From Hordeum vulgare subsp. vulgare (lineage: Eukaryota; Streptophyta; Magnoliopsida; Poales; Poaceae), in the NCBI RefSeq assembly GCF_904849725.1, contig NC_058520.1:399479993-399543992 (forward strand): a stretch of DNA of 64,000 bases. Reading direction: 5' to 3'. This document shows, piece after piece, positions 12,987 to 23,032 of the stretch (position 1 is the first letter of the stretch; every line of letters begins with the position of its first letter). The translations under genes were made by a program, and so were the position numbers. The notes under the pieces are model-generated. The model saw only the letters and a program-made list of their open reading frames with translations. It was not told where the DNA came from and ran no database searches.

Positions 12987-12994
12987 TATTTATA
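12987..12994 (-). promoter_or_regulatory. Probable Sukkula LTR TATA box (5' LTR)
   Basis: Minus strand TATAAATA, the copy that would drive the full-length element transcript toward lower coordinates. The context is identical in the partner LTR. Confidence 0.5.
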
Positions 12995-13563
12995 GACCGA
13001 GGGGTTAGGGTTAGGGTTTCGGGCGTTTTTGGGCCCTCCGATTGCGATCGGACGCTCCGGAAATGTCCTAGGGTAGGTGGCTAGGCTTAGGCCATGTAGA
13101 GGGGGTGTTGGCTAAGATGAGAGGGAGGTGGGCAGCCCGGCAACGCGATAATTAAAACCCCGAAAACATCCGACGATTAACCGAAGACGGTGCCGCTATG
13201 GTCGACCGTTCGGGTACCAGACGGACTCCGATCGCGACAAAATTCGACAGGCGGCCTAGCGATAACTATTTGCGACCGCATGCCAAGTTTCACCCCGATC
13301 AGAGAAAGTTTTAAACACACTTTTGAAAACAAGATTTAAACGTTTCCGCGGGCGCGTGCGAGTGCGGTCGGACTCAGAACGGACAACGACGAGAACCGAC
13401 AACTACTAACGAATGCAAGGTTTGAAAACTGGGGGCAACGGAGATGCCGATGCAATGCAGATGATGCACATGATGCGATGAAGATGCGACAAAAGAAAAT
13501 AGACACACGACGAAAACGGAAAGAATGGGGAATCTTGTGGAACGTCGGCATCGGGCTATCACA

Positions 13564-13568
13564 CGTTG
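13564..13568. repeat. Target-site duplication CGTTG, right copy
   Basis: Matches 570-574 exactly. Confidence 0.92.
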
Positions 13569-13795
13569 GGCCAATCATGGGTCTAGTTGAAGTCCGGCCC
13601 GGCTCGAGTGCCGTGGACAAAGACCCCTCCGCCCAACACGCAGGTGCTAGGGTCTGAGGTTGTGCCACCTCCACCTCCCGACCAAGGGCGGGCTAGTGCG
13701 AGGTGGACCAAGGAGATGAAGGAGACCTTGAAGAGCTCCTCCCTTAAGGAAGAGCATCGTGCCTTTATAGGCGTGGCGCTATAGGGCTTCCGGTC
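13569..13795 (+). pseudogene. Unrecognised decayed coding fragment, right half
   Basis: Continues the sequence interrupted at 574. A frame runs through 13587-13784 encoding a proline-rich stretch (VVPPPPPDQGRASARWT) followed by KEMKETLKSSSLKEEHRAF, and ends with a TAG. Across the rejoined junction the same frame is open apart from one TAG. The stretch stops where homology to an Angela-type LTR begins near 13796, so its own 3' end is missing. No family recognised. Confidence 0.4.
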
Positions 13796-14768
13796 CAAAG
13801 AGTCAATAATAAATTGGTTATTATTATATTTCCTTCTTCATGATAATCGTTTATTATCCATGCTAGAATTGTATTGATTGGAAACTAAAGTACATGTGTG
13901 GATACATAGACAACACACTGTCCCTAGTGAGCCTCTAGTTGACTAGCTCGTTGATCAAGGATGGTCAAGGTATCCTGGCCATAGGAAGTGTTGTCACTTG
14001 ATAACGGGATCACATCATTAGGAGAATGATGTGATGGAGAAGACCCAAACTATATACGTAGCATATGACCGTGTCAGTTTATTGCTACTGTTTTTCTGCA
14101 TGGCAATGTATCTGTTCCTATGACCATGAGATCATGCAACTCCCGGACACCGGAGGAATACCTTGTGTGTATCAAATGTCGCAATGTTACTGGGTGACTA
14201 TAAAGGTGCTCTACAGATATCTCCAAAGGTGTCTGTTGGGTGGGCATGGATCAAGACTAGGATTTTTCACTCCATGTGATGGAGAGGTATCTCGGGGCCC
14301 ACTCGGTAATACAACATCACAACAAGCCTTGTAAGCAATGTGACTAAGAAGTTAGTTACATGATCTTGTTTTATGGAACGAGTAAAGATACTTGTCGGTA
14401 ACGAGATTGAACTAGGTATGGAGATACCGACGATCGAATCTCGGGCAAGTAACATACCGAAGGACAAAGGGAACAACATACAGGATTAACTGAATCCTTG
14501 ACACAGAGGTTCAACCGATAGAGATCTTCGTAGAATATGTAGGAGCCAATATGTACATCCAGGGTCTTCACACTTAAGGTTCAGTGATGTTTCGGTATAG
14601 TTGAGTTATAGGTGTTGGTAACCGAAAGTTGTTTGGAGTCCCGGATGAGATCTCAGACGTCACGAGGAGCTCTGGAATGGTCCGGAGGTAAAGATTGATA
14701 TATAGGAAGTCCTGTTTTGTTCACCGGAAAAGTTTCGGGCTCATCGATAGTGTACCGGGAGTGCCGGG
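13796..14768 (+). repeat. Truncated Angela/BARE-type LTR, first part (outer copy)
   Basis: From AGAGTCAATAATAAATTGG onward this matches, in the opposite orientation, the LTRs of the complete Angela-type element nested inside it, for example in the stretches around CCATGCTAGAATTGTATTG and TATCTCGGGGCCCACTCGG. The first roughly 13 bases of the LTR, including the TGTTGGAAAT terminus, are absent or unrecognisable. The fragment breaks at 14768, where the inner element inserted, and continues at 33346. Confidence 0.8.
14764..14768. repeat. Target-site duplication CCGGG, left copy
   Basis: CCGGG precedes the inner Angela-type element and is repeated at 33341-33345. Confidence 0.92.
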
Positions 14769-16063
14769 TGTTGGGGAACGTCGCATGGGAAACAAAATTT
14801 TCCTACGCGCACGAAGTCCTATCATGGTGATGTCCATCTACGAGAGGAGATTTGGATCTACATACCCTTGTAGATCGCACAGCAGGAAGCGTTAAGAAAC
14901 ACGGTTGATGTAGTGGAACGTCCTCACGTCCCTCGATCTGCCCCGCGAACCGTCCCACGAACCGTCCCGCTATCCGTCCCACGATTCGCTCCGATCTAGT
15001 GCCGAACGGACGACACCTCTGCGTTCAGCACACGTACAACTCGACGATGATCTCGGCCTTCTTGATCTAGCAAGCAAGACGGAGAAGTAGATGAGTTCTC
15101 CGACAGCGTGACGGCGCTCCGGTGGTGGTGAAGAATCTACTCCTGTAGGGCTCCGCCCAAGCTCCGTAGAAATACGATCTAGAGGAAAAACCGTGGTGTT
15201 TGTGGTGGGGCTGCCGTGGCAAAAGTTGTCTCAAATCAGCCCTAAAACTCCACTATATATAGGAGGAGGGGAGGGGAGGCTTGCCTTGGGGTCATATTGG
15301 ATCCTACATATTCTCCGAATAACTTATCGGTTGAACCTCAGTGTTAAGGATTCAGGCAATCCCGTATGTCATTCCCTTTGTCCTTCGGTATGTTACTTGC
15401 CCGAGATTCGATCGTCGGTATCCGCATACCTATTTCAATCTCGTTACCGACAAGTCTCTTTTCTCGTTCGGTAATACAAGATCCCGTGACTTACACTAAG
15501 TCACATTGATTGCAAGGCTTGTGTGTGATGTTGTATTACCGAGTGGGCCCCGAGATACCTCTCCGTCACACGGAGTGACAAATCCCAGTCTTGATCCATA
15601 CTAACCCAACGGACACCTTCGGAAATACCTGTAGAGCACCTTTATAGTCACCCAGTTACGTTGTGATGTTTGATACACACAAGGTATCCCTCCGGTGCCA
15701 GTGGGTTATATGATCTCATGGTCATAGGAACAAATACTTGACACGCAGAAAACAATAGCAATAAAATGACACGATCAATATTCTACGTTCATAGTTTGGG
15801 TCTAGTCCATCACATGATTCTCCTAATGATGTGATCTAGTTATCAAGCAACAACACTTTGCACATAGTCAGAAAATCTTGACTATCCTTGATCAACTGGC
15901 GAGCCAACTAGAGGCTTGCTAGGGACATTGTTATGTCTATTTATCCACACATGTATCTATGTTTTCATCCAATACAATTATAGCATGGATAATAAACGAT
16001 CATCTTTAAACATGAAATATAATAATAACTATTTATTATTGCCTCTAGGGCATATTTCCAGCA
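14769..16063 (-). repeat. Angela-type 3' LTR, internally deleted
   Basis: Only 1,295 bp against 1,828 bp for the 5' LTR. The missing 538 bp correspond to 32034-32571, and a 5-bp duplication adds back a little. The join reads GGGGTCATATTGG at about 15290. The LTR terminus next to the polypurine tract reads TGCTGG instead of TGTTGG. The deleted part lies immediately upstream of the TATA box on the minus strand. Confidence 0.9.
15254..15261 (-). promoter_or_regulatory. TATA box of Angela-type 3' LTR
   Basis: TATATATA in CTATATATAG, in the position of the known BARE LTR promoter. In this LTR the sequence normally found upstream has been deleted. Confidence 0.6.
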
Positions 16064-16075
16064 GTCTCCCACTTG
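16064..16075 (-). other. Polypurine tract of Angela-type element
   Basis: Minus strand CAAGTGGGAGAC directly precedes the 3' LTR. This is the usual place of plus-strand priming in this family. Confidence 0.75.
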
Positions 16076-16115
16076 CACTAGAGTCAATAATCTAGTCCTC
16101 ACATCTCCATGCGAT

Positions 16116-16874
16116 TTACATTGTAATAAATCGAACACCCATACAGTTCTGGTGTTGATCATGTTTTGCCCGTGGAATAGGTTTAGTCAGCGGGTGTGCT
16201 ACATTCAGATCCATGTGCACTTTACAAATATTCACGTCCTCTAACTCGACGTAGTCGCGGATGAGGTTGAAGCGTCGTTTGATGTGTCTGGTCTTCTTGT
16301 GAAACCTTGGTTCCTTTTCTAAGGCAATGGCACTAGTGTTGTCACATAACAGAGTTAATGGATCTAGTGCGCTCGGCACAACTCCAAGATCTATCATGAA
16401 CTGCTTCATCCAGACACCCTCCTTTGCTGCCTCAGAGGCAACCATGTACTCCGCTTCACATGTAGAATCTGCTACGACGCTTTGCTTGGAACTGCACCAG
16501 CTTACCGCACCCCCATTAAGAATAAATACGTATCCGGTTTGAGACTTAGAGTCATCCGGATCGGTGTCAAAACTTGCGTCGACGTAACCTTTTACGACGA
16601 GCTCCTTGTCACCTCCATACACGAGAAACATTTCCTTAGTCCTTTTCAGGTACTTCAGAATATTCTTGACCGCCGTCCAGTGATCCACTCCTGGATTACT
16701 CTGAAACCTGCCTGCCATACTTATGGCCAAGCTGACGTCTGGTCTAGTGCACAGCATTGCATACATGATAGAACCTACGGCTGAAGCGTAGGGGACGGAA
16801 CTCATTGTCTTTCTGTCTTCCTCAGTTGCTGGGCACCGAGTCTTACTCAATTTTATACCTTGTAACAATGTCAA
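16116..16874 (-). pseudogene. Copia pol, end of RT and RNase H
   Basis: About 250 open codons covering the C-terminal end of a Copia polyprotein. Visible landmarks are the RT connection (YASAVGSIMYAMLCTRPDV, residues 28-46), the RNase H core with VDASFDTDPDDSKSQTGYVF, the acidic-site segment STCEAEYMVASEAAKE, the LLCDNTSAI motif, and the family-typical end NVAHPLTKPIPR. The protein would remove RNA from the RNA/DNA hybrid during reverse transcription. The segment is out of frame with the upstream RT (16871-17719), with the break near 16900. No own start codon is expected because it is an internal part of gag-pol. Confidence 0.88.
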
Positions 16875-17719
16875 GAACCCTTTCTTGGACTAATCCATTT
16901 TGAACTTTTCTTCAAAACTTTATCAAGGTATGTGCTTTGTGAAAGTCCTATCAGGTGTTTCGAGCTATCCCTATAGATCTTAATGCCTGGAATGTAAGCA
17001 GCTTCTCCTAGGTCCTTCATAGAGAAACTTTTATTCAAGTAACCTTTTATGCTCTCCAAAAGCTCCATGTTGTTTCCAATCAACAATATGTCGTCCACAT
17101 ATAATATTAGAAACGCCACAGAGCTCCCACTCACTTTCTTGTAAATACAAGATTCTCCAACCACTTGTATAAACCCAAATGCTTTGATCACCTGATCAAA
17201 ACGCTTATTCCAACTCCGAAATGCTTCCACCAGTCCATAAATGGATCGCTGGTGTTTGCACACTTTGTCAGCATTCTTAGGATCGACAAAACCTTCGGGT
17301 TGCATCATATACAACTCTTCCTTAAGAAAACCGTTAAGGAACGCCGTTTTGACATCCATCTGCCAGATTTCATAATTGTAAATGGCAGCTATTGCTAACA
17401 TGATTCGGTCAGACTTAAGCATCGCTACTGGTGAGAAAGTCTCATCGTAGTCAATTCCTTGAACTTGTGAAAAACCCTTTGCCACAAGTCGAGCTTTATA
17501 AACGGTCACATTACCGTCTGCGTCTGTCTTCTTCTTACAGATCCATTTGTTCTGAATAGCCTTGCGGCCTTCAGGTAGTACTTCTAAAGTCCACACTTTG
17601 TTCTCGTACATGGATCCTATCTTGGACTTCATGGCCTCCAGCCATTTGCTGGAATCTGGGCCCACCATTGCTTCTTCATAATTCGTAGGTTCATTGTTGT
17701 CCAACAACATAGTCGTCAA
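16871..17719 (-). pseudogene. Copia reverse transcriptase segment
   Basis: Carries the RVT_2 signature of Copia elements: NKWICKKKTDADGNV, VYKARLVAKGFSQ, DYDETFSPVA, QMDVKTAFLNG and the catalytic box YVDDILLIGN, all with the active-site aspartates present. The open frame is about 282 codons. Its last residues (after LDKVLKK) read a wrong frame, and the reading continues at 16874 in another frame, so a single-base indel near 16900 breaks it. Its N-terminal side overlaps by a few bases the integrase C-terminal frame (17716-18069), again in a different frame. The catalytic core looks intact, but the polyprotein cannot be read through. Confidence 0.9.
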
Positions 17720-18335
17720 GACAGGATTACCGTACCACTCGAAGCGGTACGTGATCTTGTCGACCTGCGAGGGCCGACAGTAACTTGATCCGAAGTTTCA
17801 TGATCATCATCATCAATTTGTTCCTCAACCGGTGCCGCAGCAACAGGGGTTTCCCCTTGCCCCGCGCCAGCATCAAGAGGAATTAGAGGTTCGACAACCT
17901 CATCAAGTTCTATCTTCCTCCCACTCAATTCTTTCGAGAGAAACTCCTTCTCAAGAAAAGCTCCGTTTTTAGCAACAAACACTTTGCCCTCGGATTTGAG
18001 ATAGAAGGTATACCCAACTATCTCTTTTGGGTAACCTATGAAGACACACTTTTCCGCTTTGGGTTCCATCTTTTCAGGCTGAAGCTTTTTGACTTAAGCA
18101 TCACATCCCCAAACTTTAAGAAACGACAACTTTGGTGTTTTGCCATACCATAGTTCGTATGGTGTTGTCTCAACGGATTTTGATGGTGCCCTATTTAAAG
18201 TGAATGCAGTTGTTTCTAATGCATAACCCCAAAATGATAACGGCAAATCGGTAAGAGACATCATAGATCGCACCATCTCTAATAAAGTACTATTACGACG
18301 TTCGGACACACCATTACGCCGTGGTGTTCCAGGCG
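17716..18335 (-). pseudogene. Copia integrase, C-terminal half (downstream of the nested insertion)
   Basis: Two frames, 18094-18309 and 17716-18069, together cover the second half of the integrase core and its C-terminal tail. They show SERRNSTLLEMVRSMMS, the segment LPLSFWGYALETTAFTLNRA, TPYELWYGKTPKLSFLKVWG, then CVFIGYPKEIVGY and the basic/acidic tail with PRRSTRSRT. The reading begins at the GTGTC duplication (18336-18340). Removing the Athila element joins it in frame with the N-terminal half at 28471-28880 (SQLT followed by PPGTP). A stop between residues KVWGCDA and the next frame, plus a frameshift near 17720, disable it independently of the insertion. Confidence 0.88.
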
Positions 18336-18340
18336 GTGTC
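18336..18340. repeat. Target-site duplication GTGTC, left copy
   Basis: GTGTC precedes the Athila-lineage element and recurs at 28466-28470. Confidence 0.92.
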
Positions 18341-20019
18341 TGATGTCAAGTATTCTCCCCCTTTGCAACAGCACCAGAAGAATGCTGCTAGCACTCTCCG
18401 GTAATCGAAACTAGAAGAATGTTGTTGACGGCCCACAAGCGCATGGGATCGTAGCAGTTTTCGAGGGTAGAGTATTCGACCCAAATTTTTTGATACGCCT
18501 ATAGGAGGTGAGAGGATACTCTCAAGTATTAGCAGCTGAATATGTCAGATTCAACCACACCTGAAATATTAGTATCTGCAAGCAAAGTATTAGTAGCAAA
18601 GTAGTATGATAACAACGGTGTCAGAAACGATCTGTTGACAGCAGACTATTCCTAACGATTGTATCAATGGCGCCAAGTTGCCTCATTGACGGAAGTTGTC
18701 AGTTCCCGTCAACGACAAGCGAACCAAAATTGTAGCAGGTAGCAGCAGTGTAACGAGCAATAGCAGTGGCAAGGAACATCAGTAGTGACAGCAGTAGCAA
18801 GCGAAAGTAGTAGCAATAGTAGCAGCAGAGCAAGACAAGTAACAACAGTAGCAACAGTAGTAACAGCAACGGCAGAGCAAGAGAAGTAACAGCAGCAGTA
18901 GGACAAACTCGTAGGCAATGGGTCGGTGTTTTGTTTGGATGATATTCATCATGCAACAGTTATAACACGGAGAGATAAGTGGCTAGCTCCCATTCGTCAA
19001 TGTGATGTAGGCATGCATTCCGTGTGTCGTCATACGTGCTTAGGGAAAAGAACTTGCATGACATCTATTGTCCATCCCTCCCGTGGCAGCAGGGTCCAAA
19101 AGGAAACTACAGGATATTAAGGTTCTCCTTTTAATAAAGAACCGGACCAACGCATTAGCACTTGATGAACACATGAACTCCTCAAATATGGTCACCACCG
19201 GGAGTGGTTCCGGTTATTGTCACTCCGGGGTTACCGGATCATAACACATAGGAGGTAACTACAACTTGAAAGATCGGATCTAAAACACACATATATTGGT
19301 GACAACATAATAATTTCAGATCTGAAATCATGGCACTCGGGCCCTAGTGACAAGCATTAAGCATGGCAAAGTAGTAGCAACATCAATCTCAGAACACAGT
19401 GGATACTAGGGATCAATCCCCATAAAAACTAACTCGATTACATGATAGATCTCATCCTACTCATCACCGCCCAGCGAGCCTACGAATAGATTACTCACGA
19501 ACGACGAAGAGCTTCATGGAATTGGAGAGGGAAGAAGGTTGATGATGACGATGGCGATGATTTCCCCTCTCCTGAGCCCAAGACGGACTCCAGATCTTCC
19601 CTCCATATGAAGAACAGGTGGTGGCGGCGGCTCCATATCACAAACACGACGAAAACTTCTCTTTTTATTTTTTCTCGGACGAAAGGGGACTTACAGAGAT
19701 GGAGTTGGGGGCGGCAGATCCGTGTGGGCCCCACAAGCCTGCCCACCACCACCAGGGGGTGGTGGCGGAGCCAGGGCTTGTGGCCCACTGGCCCACCCCT
19801 CAGGTGGAACTTGGCGCAGATATTTTTTATATTTCCCAAAACTGCTCCCCGTAGATTTTCAGGACGTTTGGAGAACTTTGATTTCTGCACAAAAATAACA
19901 CCAAGGCAATTCTGCTGAAAACAGCATCAGTCCAGGTTAGTTCCATTCAAATCATGCAAATAAGAGTCCAAAACAAGGGCAAAAGAGTTTGGAAAAGTAG
20001 ATACGATGGAGACGTATCA
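18341..20019 (-). repeat. Athila-lineage 3' LTR
   Basis: Bounded by TGATACGTCTCC (minus-strand start, 20019) and CTTGACATCA (18341). Hand comparison of the first 395 plus-strand bases with the other LTR gives about 16 differences, roughly 4 percent. It contains a CAG/TAGCAA-rich tandem tract near 18780-18905. Confidence 0.9.
18780..18905. repeat. AGCAGT/AGCAAC low-complexity tandem tract in LTR
   Basis: Irregular repeats of AGCAGTAGCAACAGTAG with interspersed GAGCAAGACAAGTAAC. The matching tract at 27215-27350 has slightly different copy arrangement, so it is a slippage-prone part of the LTR. Confidence 0.8.
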
Positions 20020-20033
20020 ACTCCCCCAAGCTT
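20020..20033 (-). other. Polypurine tract of Athila-lineage element
   Basis: Minus strand AAGCTTGGGGGAGT abuts the 3' LTR start. This is a classic purine tract for this group. Confidence 0.85.
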
Positions 20034-21964
20034 AAAACCTTGCTTGTCCTCAATCAACTGAGTTGATAAACTGAGAGAGAAAGAAAAACTTTGACAAACT
20101 GTGTTTGATCTTGTTGTTGCAACTATGTCTAACTCATAACCAGAATTTTAGCAAGATCACAAGTTAACCACAAAAGCAAATGACACAAAGGTCTCACGGT
20201 AAGCTAATATCAATGGCATAATCAGCTAGCGAGCAAATAATAATGAGTTTCAAATACCAACACTTCAATCAAAACAAGCATGAAGCAATGTGAATAGGTG
20301 GTATCTCGCTAACTTTTTCTGAGACCGCAAAACATAAATGCAGAGCACTTTCAAAGATCAAGGGCTGACTAAACATTGTAATTCATAGCAACGAAGATCC
20401 AGTCATAGTCATACTCAATATCAATCAAAAGCAAAGCATAAAAATGATAGAGGTGCTCTCTAATTGGTGATTATATAAGAGGAGGATGACTCGACAGGAA
20501 AATAAATAGACAGGCCCTTCGCAGAGGGAAGCATTGATTTGTAGAGATGCCAAAGCTCAAGCTTTGAAAACAGAGATAATAATTTTGGGTGGCATGCTTT
20601 CATTGTCAACGCAATGACCAAGAGTTCTCAATATATTCCATGCTACTCATGCTATAGGCGGTTCCCAAACAGAAAAGTAAAGTTTTAACTCCCCCACCAC
20701 CAATCAATCACACTCCATGGCTAGCCAAATCCTCGGGTATCGTCCATACTAACATCAATCCGGGGGGAGTCTTATTTTACAATTATGTTTTCCATTTAAG
20801 CGTGGAACTGGGCATTCCAATTACCGGCCCCTTTGTCATGAATGACAGTGAATAAACACATGTCGAGGATAACACTCCTAGCATGGAAGATACCAATAGC
20901 CCCCTGTCACCACATGAGCGGTTCGGGCATGCAAAACAGATTATTTCTTGAAGGTTTAGAGAATGACACATGCAAATTTACTTGGAACGGCAGGTAGATA
21001 CCGCAAATAGGTAGGTATGGTGGACTCTCATGGAAAAACTTTTGGGTTTAATGGAAGTGGATGCACAAGCAATATTCCTCTTAGTACAAGTGAAGGCTAG
21101 CAAAAGACTGGGAAGCGACCAACTAGAGAGCGACAACAGTCATGAAGATGCAATGAGTTTGACTAACGTTGAATGCAAGCATGAACATGATATAAATCAC
21201 CATGAACACGAACATCGTAGAGGCTATGTTGATTTTGTTTCAACTACATGCATGAAAATGTGCCAAGTCAAGCCACTTGAAACATTCAAAGGAGAATACC
21301 ATCCTATCATACTACATCATAGTCATATCAAAATCTATGTTGGCATTCAAGACAAACCATTATAAGCTCTCAGCTAAATAAGCATGGCATCAGAAACTAT
21401 GATCTCTAAGTTGTCATTGCAAACATGGTTCTCTCACAACAAAGCTAAATCTGGGTCGACAAGCTAGTCATATTTACAAAAACAAAATAGATAGAGTTCA
21501 TACCAGCTTTTCAGTCTGAGTCACTTCATCATATATCATCATTGTTGCCTTTCATTTGCACGATCGAACGATGTGAACAATAATAAGAGTGCTCATGCAT
21601 TGGACTAAGCTGAATCTGCAGGCAAACACAAAGGAGAAGACAAAGTAATATGGCTCTTTGAAAGCTAAACAGGTAAGCATGCAAGCACCACTAAACATTG
21701 TAACCAATATCTTCTACCTTGACACAAAGAAAAAGAAAACTATTTACACGGGAAAGCTCCCAACAAGCAAAAGAAGAAAGAAAAATATTTTTGGGTTTTG
21801 TCAAAAGGACACAAAACAAGAAAACAAGAAAAAAAAAATAAACTAGCATGGATAATACAGTGGCAAAGTCTGAACACCGGCTAACAGAGTGAAAGCATAA
21901 GCATGAATGTAAAGTCGGTGAGAACACGTACTCCCACAAGCTTAGGCTTTTGGCCTAGCTTGGT
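20034..21964 (-). other. 3' non-coding region of Athila-lineage element
   Basis: About 1.9 kb between the ATHILA ORF and the polypurine tract. It is AT-rich, with no ORF resembling a known protein. A second short purine stretch (minus strand GCTTGTGGGAGT) lies at about 21930-21942, next to the ORF end. Long 3' non-coding regions are usual for Athila elements. Confidence 0.75.
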
Positions 21965-23032
21965 CTACTCCCAAGGCGGGAAATAACCAGCTCCAGGATA
22001 CTCCGGAGCAGACTGTGGATGCCACTGCTGTGTGAGCTCCTCTGGCTCCCACTGATAAACTGGCATCTGGTACTCGACTGGCGGCTCGGGCATGGGCACC
22101 TGTGGTTGGGCCAAGCCCCAATATGCGTATATGTCCGCGGGCATAATAGTGTACCTGCGTGCATGAAGATTGAACAAAGAAGGAGCAGGCAAAGTAATAG
22201 TCTCTCGAGTACCCTGACTAAATACCAGGTTATAAATCATCCGTCTACTAGCATCTCTATCCAGAAAATCATGGCGAACCATGCTGTCATAATCCAGATA
22301 TTTCTCAGGGAGAAGCATCTCTCCTTCCTCTCCCGGTCTAATGGGTATCTCAAAGTGTCTGGCAAGACGGGTAGCATAGATACCTCCATAGACAACACCT
22401 TTAGAATGGTTCAAGTTCAACCGTTGAGCTACTATAGCGCCCAAGCTATAAGTCTTATCGTTATAAAGGCCTTCGCGCAGAACCGCAAGGTCTGGAGAAC
22501 TAAGTGATCCAGCCTCCCCACAGCCAATCAAACATTTTCCCACAAATAGTGAGAAGTACCGAAGCACAGGAAAATGTATGCTAGAAATTCTGGCGCGATA
22601 CACTCCTCTCTCCTCTCCAACAACAATAGAACCAATGAAATCCTCCAAGTCCCATGGACGAGGGTCACGGATATCCCCAACATAAGGTAATTTGCATACA
22701 TTGCAAAAATCATGCAACGTCATGCACTGGGGGACATCGTATATCATGAACTCAACCATGGGAGGATTCTTCCTCGGATAAAAGTTGAAGCTTTGAACGA
22801 AAATATTGGTGAGGAGGAGGTATTGTGAGCACTTATCTTCAACGAACGCAGTAAGACATGCGTTCTCCACCAAGTAATAAAAGTCTTCATAAAGTCCGAC
22901 GACGCGCAAAAATTCATCACTTGGCCACTCGCACGCTCGAACTTCTGTGACTCGAGGGACTACGTACTTGGGATGGTTCTTCTCATCCTCCTTGGGGTTA
23001 CGGCTTGAAGAGCCTCTCAAGAACCTTCTCAT
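21965..23032 (-). CDS. ATHILA-type ORF (env-position protein), intact
   Basis: An uninterrupted 355-codon frame with an ATG start at 23032. The basic N-terminus (MRRFLRGSSSRNPK) is followed by segments I recall from the ATHILA ORF-1 family: LLLTNIFVQSFNFYPRKNPP (about residues 72-91), DFCNVCKLPYVGDIRDP, GEERGVYRARISSIHFPVLR, SLSSPDLAVLREGLYNDKTY and KGVVYGGIYATRLARHFEIP. The C-terminus is rich in Pro, Gln and Tyr. In Athila elements this ORF sits after pol where an envelope gene would be. Its function is unknown, and no signal peptide or membrane segment is evident here. It is the only long frame of this element that is not broken, unlike gag and protease upstream. Confidence 0.85.
   Translation of the reverse strand: MRRFLRGSSSRNPKEDEKNHPKYVVPRVTEVRACEWPSDEFLRVVGLYEDFYYLVENACLTAFVEDKCSQYLLLTNIFVQSFNFYPRKNPPMVEFMIYDVPQCMTLHDFCNVCKLPYVGDIRDPRPWDLEDFIGSIVVGEERGVYRARISSIHFPVLRYFSLFVGKCLIGCGEAGSLSSPDLAVLREGLYNDKTYSLGAIVAQRLNLNHSKGVVYGGIYATRLARHFEIPIRPGEEGEMLLPEKYLDYDSMVRHDFLDRDASRRMIYNLVFSQGTRETITLPAPSLFNLHARRYTIMPADIYAYWGLAQPQVPMPEPPVEYQMPVYQWEPEELTQQWHPQSAPEYPGAGYFPPWE

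Larger units (their letters stand above)
575..13563 (-). mobile_element. Complete Sukkula-type LARD (non-autonomous LTR retrotransposon)
   Basis: A 12,989-bp element bounded by CGTTG target duplications, with two near-identical terminal repeats of 4,845 and 4,856 bp and a 3,288-bp internal domain. A sequence matching the initiator-Met tRNA primer site (minus strand TGGTATCAGAGC, 8693-8704) lies 3 bp inside the right LTR, so the element reads on the minus strand. No gag, protease, integrase or RT could be found in either strand of the internal domain. LTRs above 4 kb, a roughly 3.3-kb internal domain and no coding capacity are the defining features of large retrotransposon derivatives (LARDs). 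The LTR-terminal stretch GTCACGCCCAAGATGCGACC is one I recall as typical of barley Sukkula. Proteins must come in trans from an autonomous Gypsy relative. Confidence 0.9.
8708..13563 (-). repeat. Sukkula 5' LTR
   Basis: Runs on the minus strand from TGTGATAGCCC (13563) to GGGCGTGGCA (8708). It is 11 bp longer than its partner. It carries fourteen GAA triplets instead of seven, and an extra 18 bp near 9190 lying between two copies of GGTGAGGT. As the 5' LTR, its promoter near 12990 would start the element's RNA. Confidence 0.9.

Noticed and set aside
18780..18905. Repeats in Athila LTR considered as a CRISPR-like or minisatellite array
   Set aside because: No regular unit or spacers. It is low-complexity AGCAGT/AGCAAC sequence, and the genome is a plant.
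22019..22507. 162-codon plus-strand ORF
   Set aside because: Lies fully within the ATHILA ORF on the other strand, which has clear family segments.
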